In this document: positions 25,313 to 38,318 of the stretch, piece after piece
How positions within the stretch are numbered: position 1 is the first letter of the stretch
How the letters are laid out: the number at the start of each line of letters is the position of its first letter
Translations under genes and position numbers: made by a program
Source: Lasioglossum baleicum
Taxonomy: Eukaryota > Arthropoda > Insecta > Hymenoptera > Halictidae
Assembly: GCF_051020765.1 (NCBI RefSeq)
Contig: NW_027469100.1
Coordinates: forward strand, 62,001 to 126,000
Length of the DNA stretch: 64,000 nucleotides
Reading direction: 5' to 3'
The notes under the pieces: model-generated
Seen by the model: the letters and a program-made list of their open reading frames with translations, nothing else
What the model was told of the DNA's origin: nothing
Database searches by the model: none

Positions 25313-25800
25313 CCTGCGCATGCGCATCCCACAAAACCTCGCACGTGTTTTTACTCGACTAGCCTGCGGGATGCATCCTCTCGCACGTGTTTTTACTCGA
25401 CTAGCCTGCGGGATGCATCCTCTCGCACGTGTTTTTACTCGACTAGCCTGCGGGATGCATCCTCTCGCACGTGTTTTTACACGACTAGCCTGCGGGATGC
25501 ATCCTCTCGCTCGTGTTTTTACTCGACTACCCTGCGGGATGCATCCTCTCGCACGTGTTTTTGCTCGACTAGCCATGCGCATACCAAAAAACCTGCGCAT
25601 GCGCATCCAACAAAACCTCGCACGTGTTTTTACTCGACTAGCCTGCGGGATGCATCCTCTCGCACGTGTTTTTGCTCGACTAGGCATGCGCATCCCAAAA
25701 AACCTGCGCATGCGCATCCCAAAAAACCTGCGCATGCGCATCCCACAAAACCTGCGCATGCGCATCCCACAAAACCTCGCACGTGTTTTTACTCGACTAG

Positions 25801-27618
25801 CCCGGCGGGATGCATCCTCTCGCACGTGTTTTACTCGACTAGCCTGCAGGATGCATCCTCTCGCACGTGTTTTTACTCGACTAGCCTGCGGGATGCATCC
25901 TCTCGCACGTGTTTTTGCTCGACTAGCCATGCGCATCCCAAAAAACCTGCGCATGCGCATCCCAAAAAACCTGCGCATGCGCATCCCAAAAAACCTGCGC
26001 ATGCGCATCCCACAAAACCTCGCACGTGTTTTTACTCGACTAGCCTGCGGGATGCATCCTCTCGCACGTGTTTTTAATCGACTAGCCTGCGGGATGCATC
26101 CTCTCGCACGTGTTTTTACTCGACTAGCCTGCGGGATGCATCCTCTCGCACGTGTTTTTGCTCGACTAGCCTGCGGGATGCATCCTCTCGCACGTGTTTT
26201 TACTCGACTACCCTGCGGGATGCATCCTCTCGCACGTGTTTTTGCTGGACTAGCCTGCGGGATGCATCCTCTCGCACGTGTTTTTGCTCGACTAGGCATG
26301 CGCATCCCAAAAAACCTGCGCATGCGCATCCCAAAAAACCTGCGCATGCGCATCCCACAAAACCTGCGCATGCGCATCCCACAAACCCTCGCACGTGTTT
26401 TTACTCGACTAGCCTGCGGGATGCATCCTCTCGCACGTGTTTTTACTCCACTAGCCTGCGGGATGCATCCTCTCGCACGTGTTTTTACTCGACTAGCATG
26501 CGGGATGCATCCTCTCGCACGTGTTTTTACTCGACTAGCCTGCGGGATGCATCCTCTCGCACGTGTTTTTGCTCGACTAGCCATGCGCAGCCCAAAAAAC
26601 CTGCGCATGCGCATCCCACAAAACCTCGCACGTGATTTTACTCGACTAGCCTGCGGGATGCATCCTCTCGCACGTGTTTTTGCTCTACTAGCCTGCGGGA
26701 TGCATCCTCTCGCACGTGTTTTTGCTCGACTAGCCTGCGGGATGCATCCTCTCGCACGTGTTTGTGCTCGACTAGACTGCGGGATGCATCCTCTCGCACG
26801 TGTTTTTACTCGACTAGCCTGCGGGATGCATCCTCTCGCACGTGTTTTTGCTCGACTAGCCTGCGGGATGCATCCTCTCGCACGTGTTTTTGCTCGACTA
26901 GCCTGCGGGATGCATCCTCTCGCACGTGTTTTTACTCGACTAGCCTGCAGGATGCATCCTCTCGCACGTGTTTTTACTCGACTAGCCTGCGGGATGCATC
27001 CTCTCGCACGTGTTTTTACTCGACTACCCTGCGGGATGCATCCTCTCGCACGTGTTTTTACACGACTACCCTGCGGGATGCATCCTCTCGCACGTGTTTT
27101 TGCTCGACTAGGCATGCGCATCCCAAAAAACCTGCGCATGCGCATCCCACAAAACCTCGCACGTGTTTTTACTCGACTAGCCTGCGGGATGCATCCTCTC
27201 GCACGTGTTTTTACTCGACTAGCCTGCGGGATGCATCCTCTCGCACGTGTTTTTACTCGACTAGCCTGCGGGATGCATCCTCTCGCACGTGTTTTTACAC
27301 GACTAGCCTGCGGGATGCATCCTCTCGCTCGTGTTTTTACTCGACTACCCTGCGGGATGCATCCTCTCGCACGTGTTTTTGCTCGACTAGCCATGCGCAT
27401 ACCAAAAAACCTGCGCATGCGCATCCAACAAAACCTCGCACGTGTTTTTACTCGACTAGCCTGCGGGATGCATCCTCTCGCACGTGTTTTTGCTCGACTA
27501 GGCATGCGCATCCCAAAAAACCTGCGCATGCGCATCCCAAAAAACCTGCGCATGCGCATCCCACAAAACCTGCGCATGCGCATCCCACAAAACCTCGCAC
27601 GTGTTTTTACTCGACTAG
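25801..27618 (+). repeat. HOR copy, type 1 (1,818 bp), distant twin of 4337-6179
   Basis: It lacks the same 24-mer in the GCGCAGCCC block as 4337-6179, and the 25-bp length difference between them is fully accounted for by one 24-mer fewer in the first block (four copies rather than five) and one T fewer in the marker monomer (25829-25832). The marker starts are 21,464 bp apart. Confidence 0.85.
25829..25832 (+). other. T4 instead of T5 in marker monomer, second copy
   Basis: Same missing T as at 23688-23691. The marker monomer at 27619 has the normal T5. Confidence 0.9.
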
Positions 27619-30600
27619 CCCGGCGGGATGCATCCTCTCGCACGTGTTTTTACTCGACTAGCCTGCAGGATGCATCCTCTCGCACGTGTTTTTACTCGAC
27701 TAGCCTGCGGGATGCATCCTCTCGCACGTGTTTTTGCTCGACTAGCCATGCGCATCCCAAAAAACCTGCGCATGCGCATCCCAAAAAACCTGCGCATGCG
27801 CATCCCACAAAACCTGCGCATGCGCATCCCACAAAACCTCGCACGTGTTTTTACTCGACTAGCCTGCGGGATGCATACTCTCGCACGTGTTTTTAATCGA
27901 CTAGCCTGCGGGATGCATCCTCTCGCACGTGTTTTTACTCGACTAGCCTGCGGGATGCATCCTCTCGCACGTGTTTTTGCTGGACTAGCCTGCGGGATGC
28001 ATCCTCTCGCACGTGTTTTTGCTCGACTAGGCATGCGCATCCCAAAAAACCTGCGCATGCGCATCCCAAAAAACCTGCGCATGCGCATCCCAAAAAACCT
28101 GCGCATGCGCATCCCACAAAACATGCGCATGCGCATCCCACAAACCCTCGCACGTGTTTTTACTCGACTAGCCTGCGGGATGCATCCTCTCGCACGTGTT
28201 TTTACTCCACTAGCCTGCGGGATGCATCCTCTCGCACGTGTTTTTACTCGACTAGCCTGCGGGATGCATCCTCTCGCACGTGTTTTTACTCGACTAGCAT
28301 GCGGGATGCATCCTCTCGCACGTGTTTTTACTCGACTAGCCTGCGGGATGCATCCTCTCGCACGTGTTTTTGCTCGACTAGCCATGCGCATCCCAAAAAA
28401 CCTGCGCATGCGCATCCCACAAAACCTGCGCATGCGCATCCCACAAAACCTCGCACGTGTTTTTACTCGACTAGCCTGCGGGATGCATCCTCTCGCACGT
28501 GTTTTTGCTCTACTAGCCTGCGGGATGCATCCTCTCGCACGTGTTTTTGCTCGACTAGCCTGCGGGATGCATCCTCTCGCACGTGTTTGTGCTCGACTAG
28601 CCTGCGGGATGCATCCTCTCGCACGTGTTTTTACTCGACTAGCCTGCGGGATGCATCCTCTCGCACGTGTTTTTGCTCGACTAGCCTGCGGGATGCATCC
28701 TCTCGCACGTGTTTTTGCTCGACTAGCCTGCGGGATGCATCCTCTCGCACGTGTTTTTACTCGACTAGCCTGCAGGATGCATCCTCTCGCACGTGTTTTT
28801 ACTCGACTAGCCTGCGGGATGCATCCTCTCGCACGTGTTTTTACTCGACTACCCTGCGGGATGCATCCTCTCGCACGTGTTTTTGCTCGACTAGCCATGC
28901 GCATCCCAAAAAACCTGCGCATCCGCATCCCACAAAACCTCGCACGTGTTTTTACTCGACTAGCCTGCGGGATGCATCCTCTCGCACGTGTTTTTACTCG
29001 ACTAGCCTGCGGGATGCATCCTCTCGCACGTGTTTTTACACGACTACCCTGCGGGATGCATCCTCTCGCACGTGTTTTTGCTCGACTAGCCATGCGCATC
29101 CCAAAAAACCTGCGCATGCGCATCCCACAAAACCTGCGCATGCGCATCCCACAAAACCTCGCACGTGTTTTTACTCGACTAGCCTGCGGGATGCATCCTC
29201 TCGCACGTGTTTTTACTCGACTAGCCTGCAGGATGCATCCTCTCGCACGTGTTTTTACTCGACTAGCCTGCGGGATGCATCCTCTCGCACGTGTTTTTAC
29301 TCGACTAGCCTGCGGGATGCATCCTCTCGCACGTGTTTTTGCTGGACTAGCCTGCGGGATGCATCCTCTCGCACGTGTTTTTGCTCGACTAGGCATGCGC
29401 ATCCCAAAAAACTTGCGCATGCGCATCCCACAAAACCTGCGCATGCGCATCCCACAAAACCTCGCACGTGTTTTTACTCGACTAGCCTGCGGGATGCATC
29501 CTCTCGCACGTGTTTTTACTCGACTAGCCTGCGGGATGCATCCTCTCGCACGTGTTTTTACTCGACTAGCCTGCGGGATGCATCCTCTCGCACGTGTTTT
29601 TACACGACTAGCCTGCGGGATGCATCCTCTCGCACGTGTTTTTACTCGACTACCCTGCGGGATGCATCCTCTCGCACGTGTTTTTGCTCGACTAGCCATG
29701 CGCATTCCAAAAAACCTGCGCATGCGCATCCCACAAAACCTCCCACGTGTTTTTACTCGACTAGCCTGCGGGATGCATCCTCTCGAACGTGTTTTTACTC
29801 GACTAGCCTGCGGGATGCATCCTCTCGCACGTGTTTTTACTCGACTACCCTGCGGGATGCATCCTCTCGCACGTGTTTTTGCTCGACTAGCCATGCGCAT
29901 CCCAAAAAACCTGCGCATGCGCATCCCACAAAACCTGCGCATGCGCATCCCACAAAACCTCGCACGTGTTTTTACTCGACTAGCCTGCGGGATGCATCCT
30001 CTCGCACGTGTTTTTAGTCGACTAGCCTGCGGGATGCATCCTCTCGCACGTGTTTTTGCTGGACTAGCCTGCGGGATGCATCCTCTCGCACGTGTTTTTG
30101 CTCGACTAGGCATGCGCATCCCAAAAAACCTGCGCATGCGCATCCCAAAAAACCTGCGCATGCGCATCCCACAAAACCTGCGCATGCGCATCCCACAAAA
30201 CCTCGCACGTGTTTTTACTCGACTAGCCTGCGGGATGCATCCTCTCGCACGTGTTTTTGCTCGACTAGCCATGCGCATCCCAAAAAACCTGCGCATGCGC
30301 ATCCCACAAAACCTGCGCATGCGCATCCCACAAAACCTCGCACGTGTTTTTACTCGACTAGCCTGCGGGATGCATCCTCTCGCACGTGTTTTTGCTCGAC
30401 TAGCCTGCGGGATGATTCCTCTCGCACGTGTTTTTACTCGACTAGCCTGCAGGATGCATCCTCTCGCACGTGTTTTTACTCGACTAGCCTGCGGGATGCA
30501 TCCTCTCGCACGTGTTTTTACTCGACTAGCCTGCGGGATGCATCCTCTCGCACGTGTTTTTGCTGGACTAGCCTGCGGGATGCATCCTCTCGCACGTGTT

Positions 30601-32899
30601 TTTGCTCGACTAGGCATGCGCATCCCAAAAAACCTGCGCATGCGCATCCCACAAAACCTGCGCATGCGCATCCCACAAAACCTCGCACGTGTTTTTACTC
30701 GACTAGCCTGCGGGATGCATCCTCTCGCACGTGTTTTTACTCGACTAGCCTGCGGGATGCATCCTCTCGCACGTGTTTTTACTCGACTAGCCTGCGGGAT
30801 GCATCCTCTCGCACGTGTTTTTGCTCGACTAGCCATGCGCATTCCAAAAAACCTGCGCATGCGCATCCCACAAAACCTCCCACGTGTTTTTACTCGACTA
30901 GCCTGCGGGATGCATCCTCTCGCACGTGTTTTTACTCGACTAGCCTGCGGGATGCATCCTCTCGCACGTGTTTTTACTCGACTACCCTGCGGGATGCATC
31001 CTCTCGCACGTGTTTTTGCTCGACTAGCCATGCGCATCCCAAAAAACCTGCGCATGCGCATCCCACAAAACCTGCGCATGCGCATCCCACAAAACCTCGC
31101 ACGTGTTTTTACTCGACTAGCCTGCGGGATGCATCCTCTCGCACGTGTTTTTAGTCGACTAGCCTGCGGGATGCATCCTCTCGCACGTGTTTTTGCTGGA
31201 CTAGCCTGCGGGATGCATCCTCTCGCACGTGTTTTTGCTCGACTAGGCATGCGCATCCCAAAAAACCTGCGCATGCGCATCCCACAAAACCTGCGCATGC
31301 GCATCCCACAAAACCTCGCACGTGTTTTTACTCGACTAGCCTGCGGGATGCATCCTCTCGCACGTGTTTTTACTCGACTAGCCTGCGGGATGCATCCTCT
31401 CGCACGTGTTTTTGCTGGACTAGCCTGCGGGATGCATCCTCTCGCACGTGTTTTTGCTCGACTAGGCATGCGCATCCCAAAAAACCTGCGCATGCGCATC
31501 CCACAAAACCTGCGCATGCGCATCCCACAAAACCTCGCACGTGTTTTTACTCGACTAGCCTGCGGGATGCATCCTCTCGCACGTGTTTTTACTCGACTAG
31601 CCTGCGGGATGCATCCTCTCGCACGTGTTTTTACTCGACTAGCCTGCGGGATGCATCCTCTCGCACGTGTTTTTACACGACTAGCCTGCGGGATGCATCC
31701 TCTCGCACGTGTTTTTACTCGACTACCCTGCGGGATGCATCCTCTCGCACGTGTTTTTGCTCGACTAGCCATGCGCATTCCAAAAAACCTGCGCATGCGC
31801 ATCCCACAAAACCTCGCACGTGTTTTTACTCGACTAGCCTGCGGGATGCATCCTCTCGCACGTGTTTTTACTCGACTAGCCTGCGGGATGCATCCTCTCG
31901 CACGTGTTTTTACTCGACTAGCCTGCGGGATGCATCCTCTCGCACGTGTTTTTACTCGACTACCCTGCGGGATGCATCCTCTCGCACGTGTTTTTGCTCG
32001 ACTAGCCATGCGCATCCCAAAAAACCTGCGCATGCGCATCCCACAAAACCTCGCACGTGTTTTTACTCGACTAGCCTGCGGGATGCATCCTCTCGCACGT
32101 GTTTTTGCTCGACTAGCCTGCGGGATGCATCCTCTCGCACGTGTTTTTGCTCGACTATTCTGCGGGATGCATCCTCTCGCACGTGTTTTTACTCGACTAG
32201 CCTGCAGGATGCATCCTCTCGCACGTGTTTTTACTCGACTAGCCTGCGGGATGCATCCTCTCGCACGTGTTTTTGCTCGACTAGCCATGCGCATCCCAAA
32301 AAACCTGCGCATGCGCATCCCAAAAAACCTGCGCATGCGCATCCCACAAAACCTCGCACGTGTTTTTACTTGACTAGCCTGCGGGATGCATCCTCTCGCA
32401 CGTGTTTTTGCTCGACTAGCCTGCGGGATGCATCCTCTCGCACGTGTTTTTACTCGACTACCCTGCGGGATGCATCCTCTCGCACGTGTTTTTGCTCGAC
32501 TAGCCATGCGCATCCCAAAAAACCTGCGCATGCGCATCCCACAAAACCTGCGCATGCGCATCCCACAAAACCTCGCACGTGTTTTTGCTCGACTAGCCTG
32601 CGGGATGCATCCTCTCGCACGTGTTTTTACTCGACTAGCCTGCGGGATGCATCCTCTCGCACGTGTTTTTACTCGACTACCCTGCGGGATGCATCCTCTC
32701 GCACGTGTTTTTGCTCGACTAGCCATGCGCATCCCAAAAAACCTGCGCATGCGCATCCCACAAAACCTGCGCATGCGCATCCCACAAAACCTCGCACGTG
32801 TTTTTACTCGACTAGCCTGCGGGATGCATCCTCTCGCACGTGTTTTTACTCGACTAGCCTGCGGGATGCATCCTCTCGCACGTGTTTTTACTCGACTAG
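27619..32899 (+). repeat. Extended type 2 interval (5,281 bp)
   Basis: The head matches the type 2 copy at 6180: GTTTGTG at 28585 and GCGCATCCGC near 28919 sit at a constant offset of 21,367 from 7218 and 7552. A five-copy block with the ACATGCGCATGCG boundary lies near 28.03-28.14 kb. After about 29.7 kb (CATTCC, CCTCCCACGTG, CTCGAACGTG) it becomes a series of similar 0.6-1.0 kb runs with AGTCGACTAG monomers (30016, 31152). GATGATTCC (about 30413) and CTATTCTGCGGG (about 32156) are private. Confidence 0.8.
28515..29840 (+). repeat. Left copy of a long-range duplication (offset 16,725)
   Basis: GTTTGTG (28585), CCTGCAGG (29225) and CATTCC (29703) recur at 45310, 45950 and 46428, all exactly 16,725 bp away, so about 1.3 kb matches without net length change. 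Substitutions separate the copies, for example GCGCATCCGC here against GCGCATGCGC near 45644, and AACTTGCGC near 29410 against AACCTGCGC. Confidence 0.8.
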
Positions 32900-34083
32900 C
32901 CCGGCGGGATGCATCCTCTCGCACGTGTTTTTACTCGACTAGCCTGCAGGATGCATCCTCTCGCACGTGTTTTTACTCGACTAGCCTGCGGGATGCATCC
33001 TCTCGCACGTGTTTTTGCTCGACTAGCCATGCGCATCCCAAAAAACCTGCGAATGCGCATCCCAAAAAACCTGCGCATGCGCATCCCACAAAACCTCGCA
33101 CGTGTTTTTACTTGACTAGCCTGCGGGATGCATCCTCTCGCACGTGTTTTTGCTCGACTAGCCTGCGGGATGCATCCTCTCGCACGTGTTTTTACTCGAC
33201 TACCCTGCGGGATGCATCCTCTCGCACGTGTTTTTGCTGGACTAGCCTGCGGGATGCATCCTCTCGCACGTGTTTTTGCTCGACTAGGCATGCGCATCCC
33301 AAAAAACCTGCGCATGCGCATCCTACAAAACCTGCGCATGCGCATCCCACAAAACCTCGCACGTGTTTTTACTCGACTAGCCTGCGGGATGCATCCTCTC
33401 GCACGTGTTTTTACTCGACTAGCCTGCGGGATGCATCCTCTCGCACGTGTTTTTACTCGACTAGCCTGCGGGATGCATCCTCTCGCACGTGTTTTTACAC
33501 GACTAGCCTGCGGGATGCATCCTCTCGCACGTGTTTTTACTCGACTACCCTGCGGGATGCATCCTCTCGCACGTGTTTTTGCTCGACTAGCCATGCGCAT
33601 TCCAAAAAACCTGCGCATGCGCATCCCACAAAACCTCCCACGTGTTTTTACTCGACTAGCCTGCGGGATGCATCCTCTCGCACGTGTTTTTACTCGACTA
33701 GCCTGCGGGATGCATCCTCTCGCACGTGTTTTTACTCGACTACCCTGCGGGATGCATCCTCTCGCACGTGTTTTTGCTCGACTAGCCATGCGCATCCCAA
33801 AAAACCTGCGCATGCGCATCCCACAAAATCTGCGCATGCGCATCCCACAAAACCTCGCACGTGTTTTTACTCGACTAGCCTGCGGGATGCATCCTCTCGC
33901 ACGTGTTTTTACTCGACTAGCCTGCGGGATGCATCCTCTCGCACGTGTTTTTACTCGACTAGCCTGCGGGATGCATCCTTTCGCACGTGTTTTTGCTAGA
34001 CTAGCCTGCGGGATGCATCCTCTCGCACGTGTTTTTGCTCGACTAGGCATGCGCATCCCAAAAAACCTGCGCATGCGCATCCC
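32041..34083 (+). repeat. Left copy of 2,689-bp-period tandem duplication
   Basis: Marker monomer 32900, TTGACTAG monomers 32371 and 33113, GCGAATGCGC (about 33050), CATCCTACAAAA (about 33321), CCTCCCACGTG and CATCCTTTCG/GCTAGACTAG (about 33976) all recur 2,689 bp later. Differences noted include CTATTCTG at 32156 against CTAGCCTG, and ACAAAATCTG at about 33826 against ACAAAACCTG. Confidence 0.88.
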
Positions 34084-35588
34084 ACAAAACCTGCGCATGC
34101 GCATCCCACAAAACCTCGCACGTGTTTTTACTCGACTAGCCTGCGGGATGCATCCTCTCGCACGTGTTTTTACTCGACTAGCCTGCGGGATGCATCCTCT
34201 CGCACGTGTTTTTACTCGACTAGCCTGCGGGATGCATCCTCTCGCACGTGTTTTTACACGACTAGCCTGCGGGATGCATCCTCTCGCACGTGTTTTTACT
34301 CGACTACCCTGCGGGATGCATCCTCTCGCACGTGTTTTTGCTCGACTAGCCATGCGCATTCCAAAAAACCTGCGCATGCGCATCCCACAAAACCTCGCAC
34401 GTGTTTTTACTCGACTAGCCTGCGGGATGCATCCTCTCGCACGTGTTTTTACTCGACTAGCCTGCGGGATGCATCCTCTCGCACGTGTTTTTACTCGACT
34501 AGCCTGCGGGATGCATCCTCTCGCACGTGTTTTTACTCGACTAGCCTGCGGGATGCATCCTCTCGCACGTGTTTTTACTCGACTAGCCTGCGGGATGCAT
34601 CCTCTCGCACGTGTTTTTACTCGACTACCCTGCGGGATGCATCCTCTCGCACGTGTTTTTGCTCGACTAGCCATGCGCATCCCAAAAAACCTGCGCATGC
34701 GCATCCCACAAAACCTGCGCATGCGCATCCCACAAAACCTCGCACGTGTTTTTACTCGACTAGCCTGCGGGATGCATCCTCTCGCACGTGTTTTTGCTCG
34801 ACTCGCCTGCGGGATGCATCCTCTCGCACGTGTTTTTGCTCGACTAGCCTGCGGGATGCATCCTCTCGCACGTGTTTTTACTCGACTAGCCTGCAGGATG
34901 CATCCTCTCGCACGTGTTTTTACTCGACTAGCCTGCGGGATGCATCCTCTCGCACGTGTTTTTGCTCGACTAGCCATGCGCATCCCAAAAAACCTGCGCA
35001 TGCGCATCCCAAAAAACCTGCGCATGCGCATCCCACAAAACCTCGCACGTGTTTTTACTTGACTAGCCTGCGGGATGCATCCTCTCGCACGTGTTTTTGC
35101 TCGACTAGCCTGCGGGATGCATCCTCTCGCACGTGTTTTTACTCGACTACCCTGCGGGATGCATCCTCTCGCACGTGTTTTTGCTCGACTAGCCATGCGC
35201 ATCCCAAAAAACCTGCGCATGCGCATCCCACAAAACCTGCGCATGCGCATCCCACAAAACCTCGCACGTGTTTTTGCTCGACTAGCCTGCGGGATGCATC
35301 CTCTCGCACGTGTTTTTACTCGACTAGCCTGCGGGATGCATCCTCTCGCACGTGTTTTTACTCGACTACCCTGCGGGATGCATCCTCTCGCACGTGTTTT
35401 TGCTCGACTAGCCATGCGCATCCCAAAAAACCTGCGCATGCGCATCCCACAAAACCTGCGCATGCGCATCCCACAAAACCTCGCACGTGTTTTTACTCGA
35501 CTAGCCTGCGGGATGCATCCTCTCGCACGTGTTTTTACTCGACTAGCCTGCGGGATGCATCCTCTCGCACGTGTTTTTACTCGACTAG
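32900..35588 (+). repeat. HOR interval (2,689 bp), transition to right-hand organisation
   Basis: Marker and CCTGCAGG monomers are followed by a three-copy block containing GCGAATGCGC, then a TTGACTAG monomer, a GCTGG monomer and, near 33976, the first CATCCTTTCG/GCTAGACTAG monomer of the window. From here rightward that linked monomer is frequent, while it is absent to the left. A CGACTCGCCTG variant occurs near 34801. Confidence 0.82.
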
Positions 35589-36772
35589 CCCGGCGGGATG
35601 CATCCTCTCGCACGTGTTTTTACTCGACTAGCCTGCAGGATGCATCCTCTCGCACGTGTTTTTACTCGACTAGCCTGCGGGATGCATCCTCTCGCACGTG
35701 TTTTTGCTCGACTAGCCATGCGCATCCCAAAAAACCTGCGAATGCGCATCCCAAAAAACCTGCGCATGCGCATCCCACAAAACCTCGCACGTGTTTTTAC
35801 TTGACTAGCCTGCGGGATGCATCCTCTCGCACGTGTTTTTGCTCGACTAGCCTGCGGGATGCATCCTCTCGCACGTGTTTTTACTCGACTACCCTGCGGG
35901 ATGCATCCTCTCGCACGTGTTTTTGCTGGACTAGCCTGCGGGATGCATCCTCTCGCACGTGTTTTTGCTCGACTAGGCATGCGCATCCCAAAAAACCTGC
36001 GCATGCGCATCCTACAAAACCTGCGCATGCGCATCCCACAAAACCTCGCACGTGTTTTTACTCGACTAGCCTGCGGGATGCATCCTCTCGCACGTGTTTT
36101 TACTCGACTAGCCTGCGGGATGCATCCTCTCGCACGTGTTTTTACTCGACTAGCCTGCGGGATGCATCCTCTCGCACGTGTTTTTACACGACTAGCCTGC
36201 GGGATGCATCCTCTCGCACGTGTTTTTACTCGACTACCCTGCGGGATGCATCCTCTCGCACGTGTTTTTGCTCGACTAGCCATGCGCATTCCAAAAAACC
36301 TGCGCATGCGCATCCCACAAAACCTCCCACGTGTTTTTACTCGACTAGCCTGCGGGATGCATCCTCTCGCACGTGTTTTTACTCGACTAGCCTGCGGGAT
36401 GCATCCTCTCGCACGTGTTTTTACTCGACTACCCTGCGGGATGCATCCTCTCGCACGTGTTTTTGCTCGACTAGCCATGCGCATCCCAAAAAACCTGCGC
36501 ATGCGCATCCCACAAAACCTGCGCATGCGCATCCCACAAAACCTCGCACGTGTTTTTACTCGACTAGCCTGCGGGATGCATCCTCTCGCACGTGTTTTTA
36601 CTCGACTAGCCTGCGGGATGCATCCTCTCGCACGTGTTTTTACTCGACTAGCCTGCGGGATGCATCCTTTCGCACGTGTTTTTGCTAGACTAGCCTGCGG
36701 GATGCATCCTCTCGCACGTGTTTTTGCTCGACTAGGCATGCGCATCCCAAAAAACCTGCGCATGCGCATCCC
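34730..36772 (+). repeat. Right copy of 2,689-bp-period tandem duplication
   Basis: It carries the same ordered rare variants as 32041-34083 at a constant offset. The match ends where the block after the CATCCTTTCG monomer has an extra A6-type 24-mer. Only scattered substitutions were seen over about 2 kb, indicating a recent event or an assembly expansion. Confidence 0.88.
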
Positions 36773-36827
36773 AAAAAACCTGCGCATGCGCATCCCACAA
36801 AACCTGCGCATGCGCATCCCACGAAAC

Positions 36828-37955
36828 CTCGCACGTGTTTTTCCTCGACTAGCCTGCGGGATGCATCCTCTCGCACGTGTTTTTACTCGACTAGCCTGCG
36901 GGATGCATCCTCTCGCACGTGTTTTTGCTCGACTAGCCTGCGGGATGCATCCTCTCGCACGTGTTTTTGCTCGACTAGCCATGCGCATCCCAAAAAACCT
37001 GCGCATGCGCATCCCACAAAACCTCGCACGTGTTTTTACTCGACTAGCCTGCGGGATGCATCCTCTCGCACGTGTTTTTACTCGACTAGCCTGCGGGATG
37101 CATCCTCTCGCACGTGTTTTTAGTCGACTAGCCTGCGGGATGCATCCTCTCGCACGTGTTTTTGCTGGACTAGCCTGCGGGATGCATCCTCTCGCACGTG
37201 TTTTTGCTCGACTAGGCATGCGCATCCCAAAAAACCTGCGCATGCGCATCCCACAAAACCTGCGCATGCGCATCCCACAAAACCTCGCACGTGTTTTTAC
37301 TCGACTAGCCTGCGGGATGCATCCTCTCGCACGTGTTTTTACTCGACTAGCCTGCGGGATGCATCCTCTCGCACGTGTTTTTACTCGACTAGCATGCGGG
37401 ATGCATCCTCTCGCACGTGTTTTTACTCGACTAGCCAGCGGGATGCGTCCTCTCGCACGTGTTTTTGCTCGACTAGCCATGCGCATCCCAAAAAACCTGC
37501 GCATGCGCATCCCACAAAACCTGCGCATGCGCATCCCACAAAACCTCGCACGTGTTTTTACTCGACTAGCCTGCGGGATGCATCCTCTCGCACGTGTTTT
37601 TGCTCTACTAGCCTGCGGGATGCATCCTCTCGCACGTGTTTTTACTCGACTAGCCTGCAGGATGCATCCTCTCGCACGTGTTTTTACTCGACTAGCCTGC
37701 GGGATGCATCCTCTCGCACGTGTTTTTACTCGACTAGCCTGCGGGATGCATCCTCTCGCACGTGTTTTTACACGACTACCCTGCGGGATGCATCCTCTCG
37801 CACGTGTTTTTACTCGACTAGCCTGCGGGATGCATCCTCTCGCACGTGTTTTTACTCGACTAGCCTGCAGGATGCATCCTCTCGCACGTGTTTTTACTCG
37901 ACTAGCCTGCGGGATGCATCCTCTCGCACGTGTTTTTACTCGACTAGCCTGCGGG
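36828..37955 (+). repeat. Left copy of a long-range duplication (offset ~10.2 kb)
   Basis: A CCTCGACTAG monomer (36843), AGTCGACTAG (37122), and the rare double variant CCAGCGGGATGCGTCC (37435) recur at 47045, about 47324 and 47661. The offset is 10,202 before and 10,226 after one extra 24-mer in the right copy. The copies part at about 37960, where this one has CATCCTTTCG and GCTAG and the other has CATCCTCTCG and GCTGG. Confidence 0.85.
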
Positions 37956-38318
37956 ATGCATCCTTTCGCACGTGTTTTTGCTAGACTAGCCTGCGGGATG
38001 CATCCTCTCGCACGTGTTTTTGCTCGACTAGGCATGCGCATCCCAAAAAACCTGCGCATGCGCATCCCAAAAAACCTGCGCATGCGCATCCCAAAAAACC
38101 TGCGCATGCGCATCCCACAAAACCTGCGCATGCGCATCCCACAAAACCTCGCACGTGTTTTTACTCGACTAGCCTGCGGGATGCATCCTCTCGCACGTGT
38201 TTTTGCTCGACTAGCCTGCGGGATGCATCCTCTCGCACGTGTTTTTGCTCGACTAGCCATGCGCATCCCAAAAAACCTGCGCATGCGCATCCCACAAAAC
38301 CTCGCACGTGTTTTTACT

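Larger units (their letters stand above)
23660..25800 (+). repeat. HOR interval, type 1 (2,141 bp) with shortened T tract in its marker
   Basis: The marker monomer has four T instead of five after CACGTG (23688-23691). The remainder follows the type 1 order with a six-copy 24-mer block. Near the end a CCTGCAGG-containing run is repeated (about 24877 and 25129), a CTCCCGCACG change occurs near 25017, and one C is missing in GCATACAAAAAACC (25301-25312). Confidence 0.83.
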
